Assembly: GCA_041655595.1 (NCBI GenBank)
Contig: JBBAFB010000047.1
Span: 1 to 15,049 of the forward strand
Length of the DNA stretch: 15,049 nt
Direction of reading: 5' to 3'
Source: JBBAFB01 sp041655595
Lineage (GTDB): Bacteria; Bacillota; DULZ01
The position numbers and the translations under genes were made by a program. Shown here in pieces: positions 1 to 5,910 of this stretch (position 1 is its first letter; each line of letters starts with the position of its first letter). The notes under the pieces are model-generated. The model ran no database searches. It was not told where the DNA came from and saw nothing but the letters and a program-made list of their open reading frames with translations.

Positions 1-2
1 AG

Positions 3-170
3 GCCGGTAGGGAAATTAGAATTATCGTAGAGCCTGATAAAATAGATGATAGATTCTCCTTAAGGATGGCAAGGGACATTGTGAAAAAAATTGAATCCGA
101 ATTGGAGTATCCAGGGCAGATTAAAGTCGTGGTTATTAGGGAAACAAGAGCGGTGGAATATGCAAAATAA
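3..170 (+). CDS. rny: Ribonuclease Y, C-terminal end (partial)
   Basis: This is the last 55 codons of a gene that begins before the window. The peptide reads AGREIRIIVEPDKIDD at its start and VVIRETRAVEYAK at its end, which is the characteristic C-terminus of RNase Y, the part that follows the HD hydrolase domain. RNase Y is a membrane-anchored endoribonuclease that initiates mRNA decay in Gram-positive bacteria. The catalytic HD motif and the KH domain lie outside the window, so intactness cannot be judged. The identification is supported by ymdB downstream, since YmdB is a known RNase Y partner in Bacillus subtilis. A terminator hairpin follows directly. Confidence 0.93.
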   Translation, partial: AGREIRIIVEPDKIDDRFSLRMARDIVKKIESELEYPGQIKVVVIRETRAVEYAK

Positions 171-171
171 T

Positions 172-200
172 AAAGCGGCCTGTTGGCCGTTTTATTATTT
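172..200 (+). terminator. Rho-independent terminator after rny
   Basis: The stem AAAGCGGCC (172-180) pairs with GGCCGTTTT (185-193) across the loop TGTT, with one G-U pair, and is followed by a T-rich tract. It starts two bases after the rny stop codon. Confidence 0.8.
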
Positions 201-300
201 TTATATAAACAATTTAAAAGATCATTTTTATATAAAAGGAATAATGGGTTTTATGAAGAAAATAATTTTAGCATGTGTATAATAAAGGTAGGTGTGAAGA

Positions 301-825
301 TTGACTTTAAATCTTAAAATTGGGGACGAAAACTCTGAGAGTGCCGGTTTACTTATTTCCATTTTGATGCGCTATCCTGAAATAGGGGCCATTAGTTTTA
401 ACCCGGACGATCATACAATGACTCTATCCTTTAGTTGTAAGAAAATAATAACCGAAAAAGAATTCATAAATAAGAAAAACCAATTGGAGTTATGTTTAGA
501 TACATATGCATATTTGGAAGGTAAAAAATCTTCGGTTTTTGCAATCCAATGCCTTAGTACAGAAGAAATCAGTGTGCTTAAGATTAAACATAAAGTTGAA
601 AGTGCCAGCAAAAATGAAATTGCTTTAATAATAAATTTTTTGCAACAGGAATTTGGCGATTGTTTGGTAAGGGACCTAGATAGAAATGAATTGTTGGAAG
701 AAGAAGATCTGCTTTTACAAGATGAATTTATTGGCCATATGTTAGAAAGTTTTAAAGGCAAAATACCCGTTAACAAAATAATAGCCTTTCGGGAAGAGGG
801 AAAGGTTCATTTATTTAAAAAATAG
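301..825 (+). CDS. Conserved-looking hypothetical protein between rny and ymdB
   Basis: I do not recognise the family. It encodes 174 residues starting at TTG, with an AGGTG element at 290-294 placed six bases before it; no ATG lies close to this site. There is no signal peptide and no obvious membrane segment, so the protein is probably cytosolic. The N-terminal half alternates strand-like and helix-like segments (for example AISFNPDDHTMTLSFSC, about residues 30-46). The C-terminal half is more helical and acidic (ELLEEEDLLLQDEF, about residues 130-143) and ends in the basic tail VHLFKK. No catalytic motif stands out. It lies between RNase Y and YmdB with 38 bases before ymdB, so a role linked to RNA turnover is possible, but this is inference from position only. 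Confidence 0.8.
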   Translation: MTLNLKIGDENSESAGLLISILMRYPEIGAISFNPDDHTMTLSFSCKKIITEKEFINKKNQLELCLDTYAYLEGKKSSVFAIQCLSTEEISVLKIKHKVESASKNEIALIINFLQQEFGDCLVRDLDRNELLEEEDLLLQDEFIGHMLESFKGKIPVNKIIAFREEGKVHLFKK

Positions 826-863
826 AGTCCATAAGATGACCCCAAGTTAAAGGAGGAACCTGG

Positions 864-1646
864 TTGAAAGTTTTAATGATAGGCGATATAGTTGGCCAGC
901 CCGGAAGAAAGGCCCTAAAAGGGATTTTAGAAAAAACAATTCGAGAATATGGGATTGATTTCGTAATAGCAAATGGGGAAAATGCCGCAGGTGGGAATGG
1001 CTTAACTTATGCAGTAGCACAGGAATTGTTTGATTATGGAATCAATGTTATAACAATGGGAAACCATACATGGGACAAGAGGGAAATACTTAGTTTCATA
1101 GATAGTGATAACAGGATTTTAAGGCCGTTAAACTACCCCAGCGGCACACCGGGCAAAGGCTGGGGGATATATGAGTTAACAAATGGGGAAAAAATCGGAG
1201 TTATTAATATTCTTGGACGGGTATTTATGAACAGTTATCCAGATTGCCCCTTTAAAACTGTTCAAGAAATTATTCATATTATGAATAAGGAGACCATAAA
1301 TATAATTATTGACTTTCATGGCGAAGCTACCTCGGAAAAAAACGCTTTTGGTTTTTTTGTAGATGGCCTAGTAAGTGCAGTGTTTGGGACCCATACCCAT
1401 GTACAAACAAATGATGCGAAAATTTTACCGCAAGGAACCGCCTATATCACCGATGTAGGCATGTGTGGACCTTTAAATTCGGTTTTGGGGTTGGATCCGG
1501 AAATAATTATTGAAAGATTTACTACTCAAATGCCGGTGAAACACAAACTGGCCGATGGACCATTGCAGTTTAATGCCACTTTAGTAGAAATAAATGAAAT
1601 AAACGGCATGACGAAGGATATAAAGAATTTCTTTTTATTAATATAA
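864..1646 (+). CDS. ymdB: YmdB-family metallophosphoesterase
   Basis: YmdB is a calcineurin-like phosphoesterase that hydrolyses cyclic nucleotides in vitro. In Bacillus subtilis it interacts with RNase Y and affects biofilm and motility decisions. The 260-residue product has the full metal-binding set in order: GD at 7-8, NGEN at 37-40 with E39, GNH at 66-68, FHGE with H152, and GTHTH with H177 and H179. Length fits the family (about 260-265). The start is TTG at 864, preceded by the strong ribosome site AAAGGAGGA at 849-857; the encoded MKVLMIGDIVG is the usual N-terminus. It probably belongs with the preceding unknown gene in one transcript. All metal ligands are present, so the enzyme should be active. 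Confidence 0.95.
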   Translation: MKVLMIGDIVGQPGRKALKGILEKTIREYGIDFVIANGENAAGGNGLTYAVAQELFDYGINVITMGNHTWDKREILSFIDSDNRILRPLNYPSGTPGKGWGIYELTNGEKIGVINILGRVFMNSYPDCPFKTVQEIIHIMNKETINIIIDFHGEATSEKNAFGFFVDGLVSAVFGTHTHVQTNDAKILPQGTAYITDVGMCGPLNSVLGLDPEIIIERFTTQMPVKHKLADGPLQFNATLVEINEINGMTKDIKNFFLLI

Positions 1647-1675
1647 ATCTTTTTATATAGAAAACTTTAAAAAAT

Positions 1676-1704
1676 AAAGGTTTTTTTCAGATACTGCAGA
1701 ATAT
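1676..1704 (+). promoter_or_regulatory. Candidate sigma-H promoter for spoVS
   Basis: The -35 element AAAGGTTTT (1676-1684) matches the sigma-H consensus RnAGGAwWW at 8 of 9 positions. The -10 element GCAGAATAT (1696-1704) matches RnnGAATww fully, and the spacer is 11 bases, within the usual 11-12. The spoVS start lies about 50 bases downstream. In Bacillus subtilis spoVS transcription is sigma-H dependent, so the placement fits, but assignment here is by pattern only. Confidence 0.6.
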
Positions 1705-1756
1705 ACTGAACAAAGGGGATTTGCAATAATTGTGATAGTGATAGGAGGTTAATATG

Positions 1757-2017
1757 ATGGAGGTATTGAAGGTATCAGCCAAATCAAGCCCCAATTCCGT
1801 AGCTGGAGCGTTGGCGGGAGTATTACGAGAGAGAGGAGGGGCAGAAATTCAGGCGATCGGTGCCGGAGCCATTAACCAAGCAGTAAAAGCTGTAGCTATC
1901 GCTAGGGGATTTGTTGCGCCTAGCGGGGTGGACCTAATTTGTATTCCGGCGTTTACCGATATCGTGATTGATGGTGAAGAAAGAACCGCTATCAAATTTA
2001 TTATCGAACCGCGATAG
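1757..2017 (+). CDS. spoVS: Stage V sporulation protein S
   Basis: SpoVS is a small, highly conserved protein needed for normal progress to stage V of sporulation (coat and spore maturation). Its fold resembles Alba-like nucleic-acid-binding proteins, and its exact biochemical role is unsettled. The product begins MEVLKVSAKSSPNSVAG and ends RTAIKFIIEPR, almost identical to known SpoVS throughout its 86 residues. There are two tandem ATG codons, 1754 and 1757. The second is chosen because it gives the family length and lies eight bases after AGGAGG (1743-1748); the first would add one Met. It is bounded by a candidate sigma-H promoter and a terminator, so it is likely a single-gene unit. It is direct evidence that the host belongs to a spore-forming lineage. 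Confidence 0.96.
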   Translation: MEVLKVSAKSSPNSVAGALAGVLRERGGAEIQAIGAGAINQAVKAVAIARGFVAPSGVDLICIPAFTDIVIDGEERTAIKFIIEPR

Positions 2018-2033
2018 TAATTGTTATTTCAAG

Positions 2034-2066
2034 AAACCTACCTACTTTATGGGTGGGTTTTTTTTT
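2034..2066 (+). terminator. Rho-independent terminator after spoVS
   Basis: AAACCTACCT (2034-2043) pairs with GGGTGGGTTT (2051-2060), a ten-pair stem including two G-U pairs, with a seven-base loop. An unbroken T tract follows. It separates spoVS from the dipeptidase gene. Confidence 0.85.
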
Positions 2067-2086
2067 AGTGATCTCAGCGTGAGGAT

Positions 2087-2091
2087 GGAGG
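2087..2091 (+). promoter_or_regulatory. Ribosome binding site that sets the dipeptidase start
   Basis: GGAGG lies eight bases before ATG 2100. The reading frame stays open upstream to 1968, but that extension runs through spoVS and its terminator, so this site argues for the start at 2100. Confidence 0.75.
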
Positions 2092-2099
2092 AATTTAGT

Positions 2100-3074
2100 A
2101 TGTTAGGTAGGGAGCAAGCTATAAAAAAACTTAAAATTATTGACGGACACTGTGATTCTCTTTTAGGTGTCCTCAACGACAACCGTAAGCTGGGTATTTT
2201 ATCTGAAGAAGGGCAGGCCGATTTTCCACGACTTATTGAGGGAGGAGTTAAGTTGCAATTTTTTGCTGTCTTTATTGAATCTCGTTATAAACCAAAACAA
2301 TCAGTTTTAAGAGCCCTAGAAGGAATAGAAGCTTTCCATCGGGAAATCGAAGAAAATAATGACCTGGTTTTTTTGGTTGATTCAAAGAGGCAACTGGAAG
2401 TATTATTTAATGATGATAGAAAAATAGGGGCATTATTAGCTATAGAAGGAGGGGAAGCCCTAGGAGGTCAGTTGTCAATGCTCGGTATTCTGTACCGGCT
2501 CGGAGTCCGTTGCCTGGGGCTAACATGGAACCAAAGAAACGAAATCGCAGATGGGGTTGGTATCGGTCCCGAACATCAAGGGCTGACAGAGTTTGGTAGA
2601 CAAGTAATTGAGCGAATGAATGAACTTGGAATGCTAATAGATTTGGCGCATATTGCAGAAAAAGGCTTTTGGGATACACTAAAATGTAGTCGAAAACCTG
2701 TGATAGTAACTCATGCAAACTGTCGCTCTTTATGTGACCACCCACGTAATCTCAGCGACCAGCAGCTAAGGGCCTTAGCCGAACAAGGGGGTTGTTTGGG
2801 AATTACCTTTGTCCCACAGTTTGTGGATCAAAAAGCCTCATCCCTAGAAAAGGTGGTAAGGCACATCCAATATGCCGTCCAAAAGATGGGCGAAGATCAT
2901 GTAGGTCTCGGTTCGGATTTTGATGGTATGGATACAAGGGTACAAGGGTTGGAGGAAGCAAGAAAATTTCCTTTTTTAGCCGAAGTATTAAAAAATAAAG
3001 GTTTTTCAGAAACAGTAATAGAAAAGATTATGGGCACTAATTGGTTGCGAATACTAAGAGAACAGCTTAAATAA
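2100..3074 (+). CDS. Membrane dipeptidase, peptidase family M19
   Basis: Family M19 (renal dipeptidase type) zinc enzymes cleave dipeptides, often with a D-residue at the C-terminal side. The 324-residue product shows the binuclear zinc set: H17-x-D19 in GHCD, bridging E116 in AIEGGEAL, H184 in DLAHI, and H205 in VTHANCR with R209. D273 lies in GSDFDG, the conserved catalytic aspartate region. The motif LTWNQRNEIADGVG is the family's substrate loop. There is no signal peptide, so despite the family name this is likely a cytosolic enzyme. ATG 2100 is preferred over ATG 2085 because of GGAGG at 2087-2091. The downstream PHP and aminotransferase genes suggest a shared catabolic or recycling role, which is inference. 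Confidence 0.93.
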   Translation: MLGREQAIKKLKIIDGHCDSLLGVLNDNRKLGILSEEGQADFPRLIEGGVKLQFFAVFIESRYKPKQSVLRALEGIEAFHREIEENNDLVFLVDSKRQLEVLFNDDRKIGALLAIEGGEALGGQLSMLGILYRLGVRCLGLTWNQRNEIADGVGIGPEHQGLTEFGRQVIERMNELGMLIDLAHIAEKGFWDTLKCSRKPVIVTHANCRSLCDHPRNLSDQQLRALAEQGGCLGITFVPQFVDQKASSLEKVVRHIQYAVQKMGEDHVGLGSDFDGMDTRVQGLEEARKFPFLAEVLKNKGFSETVIEKIMGTNWLRILREQLK

Positions 3075-3144
3075 TTATTAGCCGGGCGAAGGTAAAAAAA
3101 CTTTTTCAGATAATACTGGTCGAATTTATTGAGGTGATTGAAAT

Positions 3145-3966
3145 ATGGGTTTCGATTTGCATACTCATACCGCTGCTTCCGATGGTACGGTCTCAGCCGG
3201 TGAGCTTGTTCTATTAGCGAAAAGTGTCGGTTTAAAAGGAATAGCTATCACTGATCACGACACGGTTGCAGGTATTGCAGAAGCATTGCAAGCGGGAGCA
3301 AAACTTGGAATAACAGTAATACCAGGCATAGAGATCAGCAGTACTTATCAAGATGAAGAAATACATATTTTGGGTTATTTTCCCGACTGGAAGGATAAAA
3401 CTTTTTTAGGTAGATTGTTGGAGTTAAAAACGGAAAGGGAAAAAAGGGCAAAAAAAATAATTTCCCGCCTGGTAAAACTGGGGTACCGCTTGAACTTTGG
3501 TGAAGTTCAAAAAATTGCCGGAAAGGGTGTTGTGGGAAGGCCTCACATCGCGTCATCCCTAGTTGAGAAGGGGTATGTCAATTCCCTAGAAGAGGCTTTT
3601 GATGAATTTTTAGAAAAAGGTTCAAAAGCATATTTCCCTAGGAAAAAGCTGCCGCTGGCTGAAGCACTAGCATTGTTAAAAGATGCAAAAGCCGTACCTG
3701 TGCTAGCTCACCCGGGAATAATTAGCAGCAATATTAAACTTGAACCTATAATTGCGGAAGGTATTGAGGGGATAGAGGTTTATCATCCAATTCATAGTGC
3801 AAGGCAGGTAGAAAAATTTATTAAATTATGTAGGGACAAGGGGCTAATTTCAACGGGTGGAACGGATTTCCACGGAAAAAGACGCGATGTAGATTTGGGA
3901 AAAGTTTCGGTAAATTCAAGCGTAGTGAAATTATTGATAAAAAAAAGGGAGGAATTATATGTTTAA
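3145..3966 (+). CDS. PHP-domain phosphoesterase (TrpH/YciV-like)
   Basis: The 273-residue product is a complete PHP-domain protein. Metal-binding motifs in order are HTH (H6, H8) with D13, TDHD (D37-D39), PGIE (E63), H74 in EEIHILGYF, AHPG (H189) and GGTDFHG (D241, H243). Length and motif order fit the TrpH/YciV group; characterised members dephosphorylate 3',5'-nucleotide bisphosphates such as pAp and digest short RNA from the 5' end. Substrate here is not shown by the sequence, and histidinol-phosphatase is less likely because no histidine-pathway genes are near. ATG 3145 follows GAGGTG at 3131-3136. The last eight bases overlap the start of the aminotransferase gene, so the two are probably co-translated. 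Confidence 0.9.
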   Translation: MGFDLHTHTAASDGTVSAGELVLLAKSVGLKGIAITDHDTVAGIAEALQAGAKLGITVIPGIEISSTYQDEEIHILGYFPDWKDKTFLGRLLELKTEREKRAKKIISRLVKLGYRLNFGEVQKIAGKGVVGRPHIASSLVEKGYVNSLEEAFDEFLEKGSKAYFPRKKLPLAEALALLKDAKAVPVLAHPGIISSNIKLEPIIAEGIEGIEVYHPIHSARQVEKFIKLCRDKGLISTGGTDFHGKRRDVDLGKVSVNSSVVKLLIKKREELYV

Positions 3967-5125
3967 CAGAGCAAATAGATTGCAGTTGCTGGGCTCCGCG
4001 ATTTTTTCGGAAATGGATGAATTACGGAAAAAGAAGGAAAACGAAGGAATTAGTACAATTAATTTAAGTATCGGAAGTCCGGATTTACCCCCGGCGGAAC
4101 ATATTCGTTTAGCATTTCAGGAGGAAGTGTTAAACCAAGATAATTATAGATACACCTTAGCATCGGAATTTACAGAAATTAAGGAAGCGATTGTCAATTG
4201 GTATAATAAGCGTTTTCAAGTGATTTTGGATCCGGTAACAGAGGTTTTGCCGCTAATGGGTTCCCAGGATGGATTAACACACCTGGGGTTGGCAATTTTA
4301 AACCCTGACGACTTAGCCCTTGTTCCCGATCCCGGCTACCCCGCCTATACTACAAGTGTAATATTAGCTGGTGCCCAAAAATATTCCGTTCCCCTTTTAC
4401 CTGAAAATAATTATTTACCTGATTACTCTAAAATACCTTCTCGGGTGGCACAAACAGCAAAAATATTGTTTTTGAATTATCCCAGTAACCCTTTGGCAGC
4501 AGTTGCCGATCTTGAATTTTTTCAAAGGACCATAGATTTTGCCAAAAGGTTTAAAATTATTGTTTGCCATGATTTGGCTTATTCAGAACTGGCTTATGAC
4601 GGTTATAAACCGCCCAGTATTTTACAAGTACCGGAAGCTAAAAAATTTGCAGTAGAATTTCATTCTTTTTCTAAAACTTTTTCTATGGCAGGCAGTCGTT
4701 TGGGCTTCGTTGTCGGAAATAGTGAAATCATTAGCGCCTTGGCCGATATAAAATCCAACATAGATTTCGGTCTTTTTAAACCTACCTTAAAGGCAGGTAT
4801 CGCAGCTTTAACCGGGCCGGATGATTGGATCAAGGCTAACGCTGCCATCTACAAGCAAAGAGCCGATATTTTGGTAGATGGTTTTGGAAAGCTAGGCTGG
4901 GAAATCAGAAAACCAAAGGCTTCCATGTTTCTCTGGGCACCGTTACCAAAGGGTTACCAGTCTTCTAAGGAGTTCTCTTTCAAATTAGGAGAACGGACCG
5001 GCGTAATTGTAACACCGGGCGTTGGATTCGGAGAACATGGGGAAGGATATATAAGAATGGCCCTAGTCGGCAGCCATGAATACCTGAGGGCCGGGGTAGA
5101 ACGTATTGGTAGGGCATTTTTTTAG
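3959..5125 (+). CDS. Class I/II PLP-dependent aminotransferase, DapL-like
   Basis: The 388-residue product is a fold-type I aminotransferase. The PLP Schiff-base lysine is K239 in HSFSKTFSMAGSRLGF; D205 and Y208 lie in CHDLAYSEL (cofactor ring contacts); N177-P178 lie in NYPSNPLAA; and R366 in YIRMALVG is the substrate-carboxylate arginine. The N-terminal pattern and the SKTFSMAGSRLGF block resemble LL-diaminopimelate aminotransferase and its relatives, but DapL itself cannot be proven from one sequence, and alanine, aspartate or aromatic specificity remain possible. The usual NPTG motif is replaced by NPLA. ATG 3959 follows GGGAGG and overlaps the PHP gene by eight bases. No terminator is visible after the stop codon. 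Confidence 0.87.
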   Translation: MFNRANRLQLLGSAIFSEMDELRKKKENEGISTINLSIGSPDLPPAEHIRLAFQEEVLNQDNYRYTLASEFTEIKEAIVNWYNKRFQVILDPVTEVLPLMGSQDGLTHLGLAILNPDDLALVPDPGYPAYTTSVILAGAQKYSVPLLPENNYLPDYSKIPSRVAQTAKILFLNYPSNPLAAVADLEFFQRTIDFAKRFKIIVCHDLAYSELAYDGYKPPSILQVPEAKKFAVEFHSFSKTFSMAGSRLGFVVGNSEIISALADIKSNIDFGLFKPTLKAGIAALTGPDDWIKANAAIYKQRADILVDGFGKLGWEIRKPKASMFLWAPLPKGYQSSKEFSFKLGERTGVIVTPGVGFGEHGEGYIRMALVGSHEYLRAGVERIGRAFF

Positions 5126-5195
5126 TTTGAGGTTCAAATAATCTGAGTCCTAGAATTTACTTTGCGGGCGTATACTAAATTAAAACAGTATGTCC

Positions 5196-5200
5196 GGAGG
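5196..5200 (+). promoter_or_regulatory. Ribosome binding site of the coiled-coil gene
   Basis: GGAGG lies nine bases before ATG 5210. The frame is open back to TTG 5162, but nothing resembling a ribosome site precedes that codon, so 5210 is preferred. Confidence 0.7.
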
Positions 5201-5209
5201 TGGCCTTCA

Positions 5210-5458
5210 ATGTTGGCAGAGGAAAGACAGGAATTGTTAAATAAAATTGATTTTCTAGAAGCGAAATTAACACAATTAAAAATCAGTAGAAAAACGCTGT
5301 TTTACTTATTGGAAAAACTAGAATGTGATAAAAGGCAACAAATTTGCACATTAGAATTAGAAAACAAAAAATTAAAATTAAAAAACAGTCATTTGATCGG
5401 CTGCCTTTATAAAAACAAGAAGGTTAATTTGGCAAAAATTGAACAGCAATCTCAATAA
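5210..5458 (+). CDS. Small coiled-coil protein of unknown function
   Basis: I do not recognise the family. The 82-residue product is almost wholly helical in character: leucine and isoleucine recur at heptad-like spacing from about residue 8 to 62 (LLNKIDFLEAKLTQL, LFYLLEKLECDK, LELENKKLKLKN), between many Lys and Glu. This indicates a coiled coil that probably dimerises. There is no membrane segment and no signal peptide. A TTG start at 5162 would add 16 basic residues. It stands between the aminotransferase gene (84 bases upstream) and a small HTH gene (55 bases downstream). A partner or scaffold role is possible but unsupported. The strong ribosome site and coding-like composition argue that it is real. 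Confidence 0.72.
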   Translation: MLAEERQELLNKIDFLEAKLTQLKISRKTLFYLLEKLECDKRQQICTLELENKKLKLKNSHLIGCLYKNKKVNLAKIEQQSQ

Positions 5459-5469
5459 TACTTTATTAG

Positions 5470-5502
5470 ACCCGCGGGTATTCTAATTCTATCTTGAATT
5501 AG
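5470..5502 (+). repeat. Two adjacent inverted repeats before the HTH gene
   Basis: A perfect ten-base palindrome ACCCGCGGGT (5470-5479) is followed by CTAATTC (5483-5489) and GAATTAG (5496-5502), a seven-pair stem with a six-base loop. The second repeat abuts the AGGGGGC ribosome site (5501-5507) of the next gene. They may form an operator or an RNA hairpin affecting translation. There is no T tract, so a terminator is unlikely. Confidence 0.5.
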
Positions 5503-5513
5503 GGGGCATTATA

Positions 5514-5738
5514 ATGCATGGCAGTCATTTATCAAGAGTCCCATGGGGAATCAATCCAAGCTTAGCTGAAACAGCAAAAGATGTTGGTATAGATTATGAG
5601 GATTTTTTACTACAACTAAAAGAGGGCAAAGACGATCAAACCATCGCAAATAAATTTAATGTGGCTGAGAATGTAATTACTCATTTACGCTACCAATTTA
5701 GACACCTGGGTTTAGATTCAATACAGGGGCAGGATTGA
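5514..5738 (+). CDS. Small helix-turn-helix protein
   Basis: The 74-residue product begins MHGSHLSRVPWGINPSLAET. Its second half (about residues 35-62, LKEGKDDQTIANKF then NVAENVITHLRYQF) has the pattern of a helix-turn-helix: a helix with TIANKF, a turn at NV, and a second helix that would contact DNA. It looks like the HTH of LuxR- or Trp-repressor-type families but lacks any sensor domain. The target is unknown; autoregulation through the inverted repeats just upstream, or control of guaB downstream, is only a guess. ATG 5514 follows AGGGGGC. The stop codon lies inside the loop of the terminator hairpin, so the gene ends the transcript. I am fairly sure it is a real gene. Confidence 0.8.
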   Translation: MHGSHLSRVPWGINPSLAETAKDVGIDYEDFLLQLKEGKDDQTIANKFNVAENVITHLRYQFRHLGLDSIQGQD

Positions 5739-5753
5739 TTCCTGCTTTTTTTT
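5729..5753 (+). terminator. Rho-independent terminator overlapping the HTH stop codon
   Basis: GCAGGA (5729-5734) pairs with TCCTGC (5740-5745) across TTGAT and is followed by eight T. The TGA stop of the HTH gene (5736-5738) is in the loop. Confidence 0.85.
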
Positions 5754-5863
5754 GTAATTTATATTCAATAATGAGGAATAACGTTGATAAATATTGAGGA
5801 AAACAGTAGGAGTTGGAATTTTATAAATAGAATGTTTTATAGTAGCACTCACAAAGAGATTTA

Positions 5864-5872
5864 TGTTATAAT
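5864..5872 (+). promoter_or_regulatory. Extended -10 promoter for guaB
   Basis: TGTTATAAT is a perfect extended -10 element (TGnTATAAT) of the housekeeping sigma factor. The -35 region is poor (best GTAGCA at 5842-5847 with a long 19-base spacer), as is common when the TG extension is present. Transcription would start near 5879, leaving a leader of about 32 bases, too short for a riboswitch. Confidence 0.65.
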
Positions 5873-5910
5873 TATGAGAAATATTAGGATTTTAGGAAGG
5901 GGTTTCTTTG

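Noticed and set aside
91..282. A 63-codon + strand frame across the rny end and its terminator
   Set aside because: It overlaps rny in another frame, crosses the terminator hairpin and has no ribosome site; the rny frame is clearly the coding one.
278..283. TATAAT as a -10 promoter for the gene at 301
   Set aside because: The hexamer is perfect but no -35 is present at a fitting distance, and transcription would start about at the ribosome site.
1664..1687. Terminator between ymdB and spoVS
   Set aside because: The possible stem around ACTTTA/TAAAGGT is very weak, and the same bases fit the sigma-H -35 element better.
1968..2099. Upstream extension of the dipeptidase frame
   Set aside because: It runs through the spoVS 3' end and its terminator and encodes nothing like an M19 N-terminus; the ribosome site supports ATG 2100.
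5210..5738. Toxin-antitoxin module
   Set aside because: The HTH protein could pass for an antitoxin, but the coiled-coil protein shows no toxin fold or motif, and both genes have separate ribosome sites with a 55-base gap.
5784..5827. A second upstream promoter for guaB (TTGATA or TTGAGG with TATAAA)
   Set aside because: Spacing is wrong (22 bases or more), so the match is probably chance in AT-rich DNA.
5754..5907. Purine riboswitch or other leader RNA before guaB
   Set aside because: No purine-aptamer core is seen, and the extended -10 element leaves a leader of only about 32 bases.
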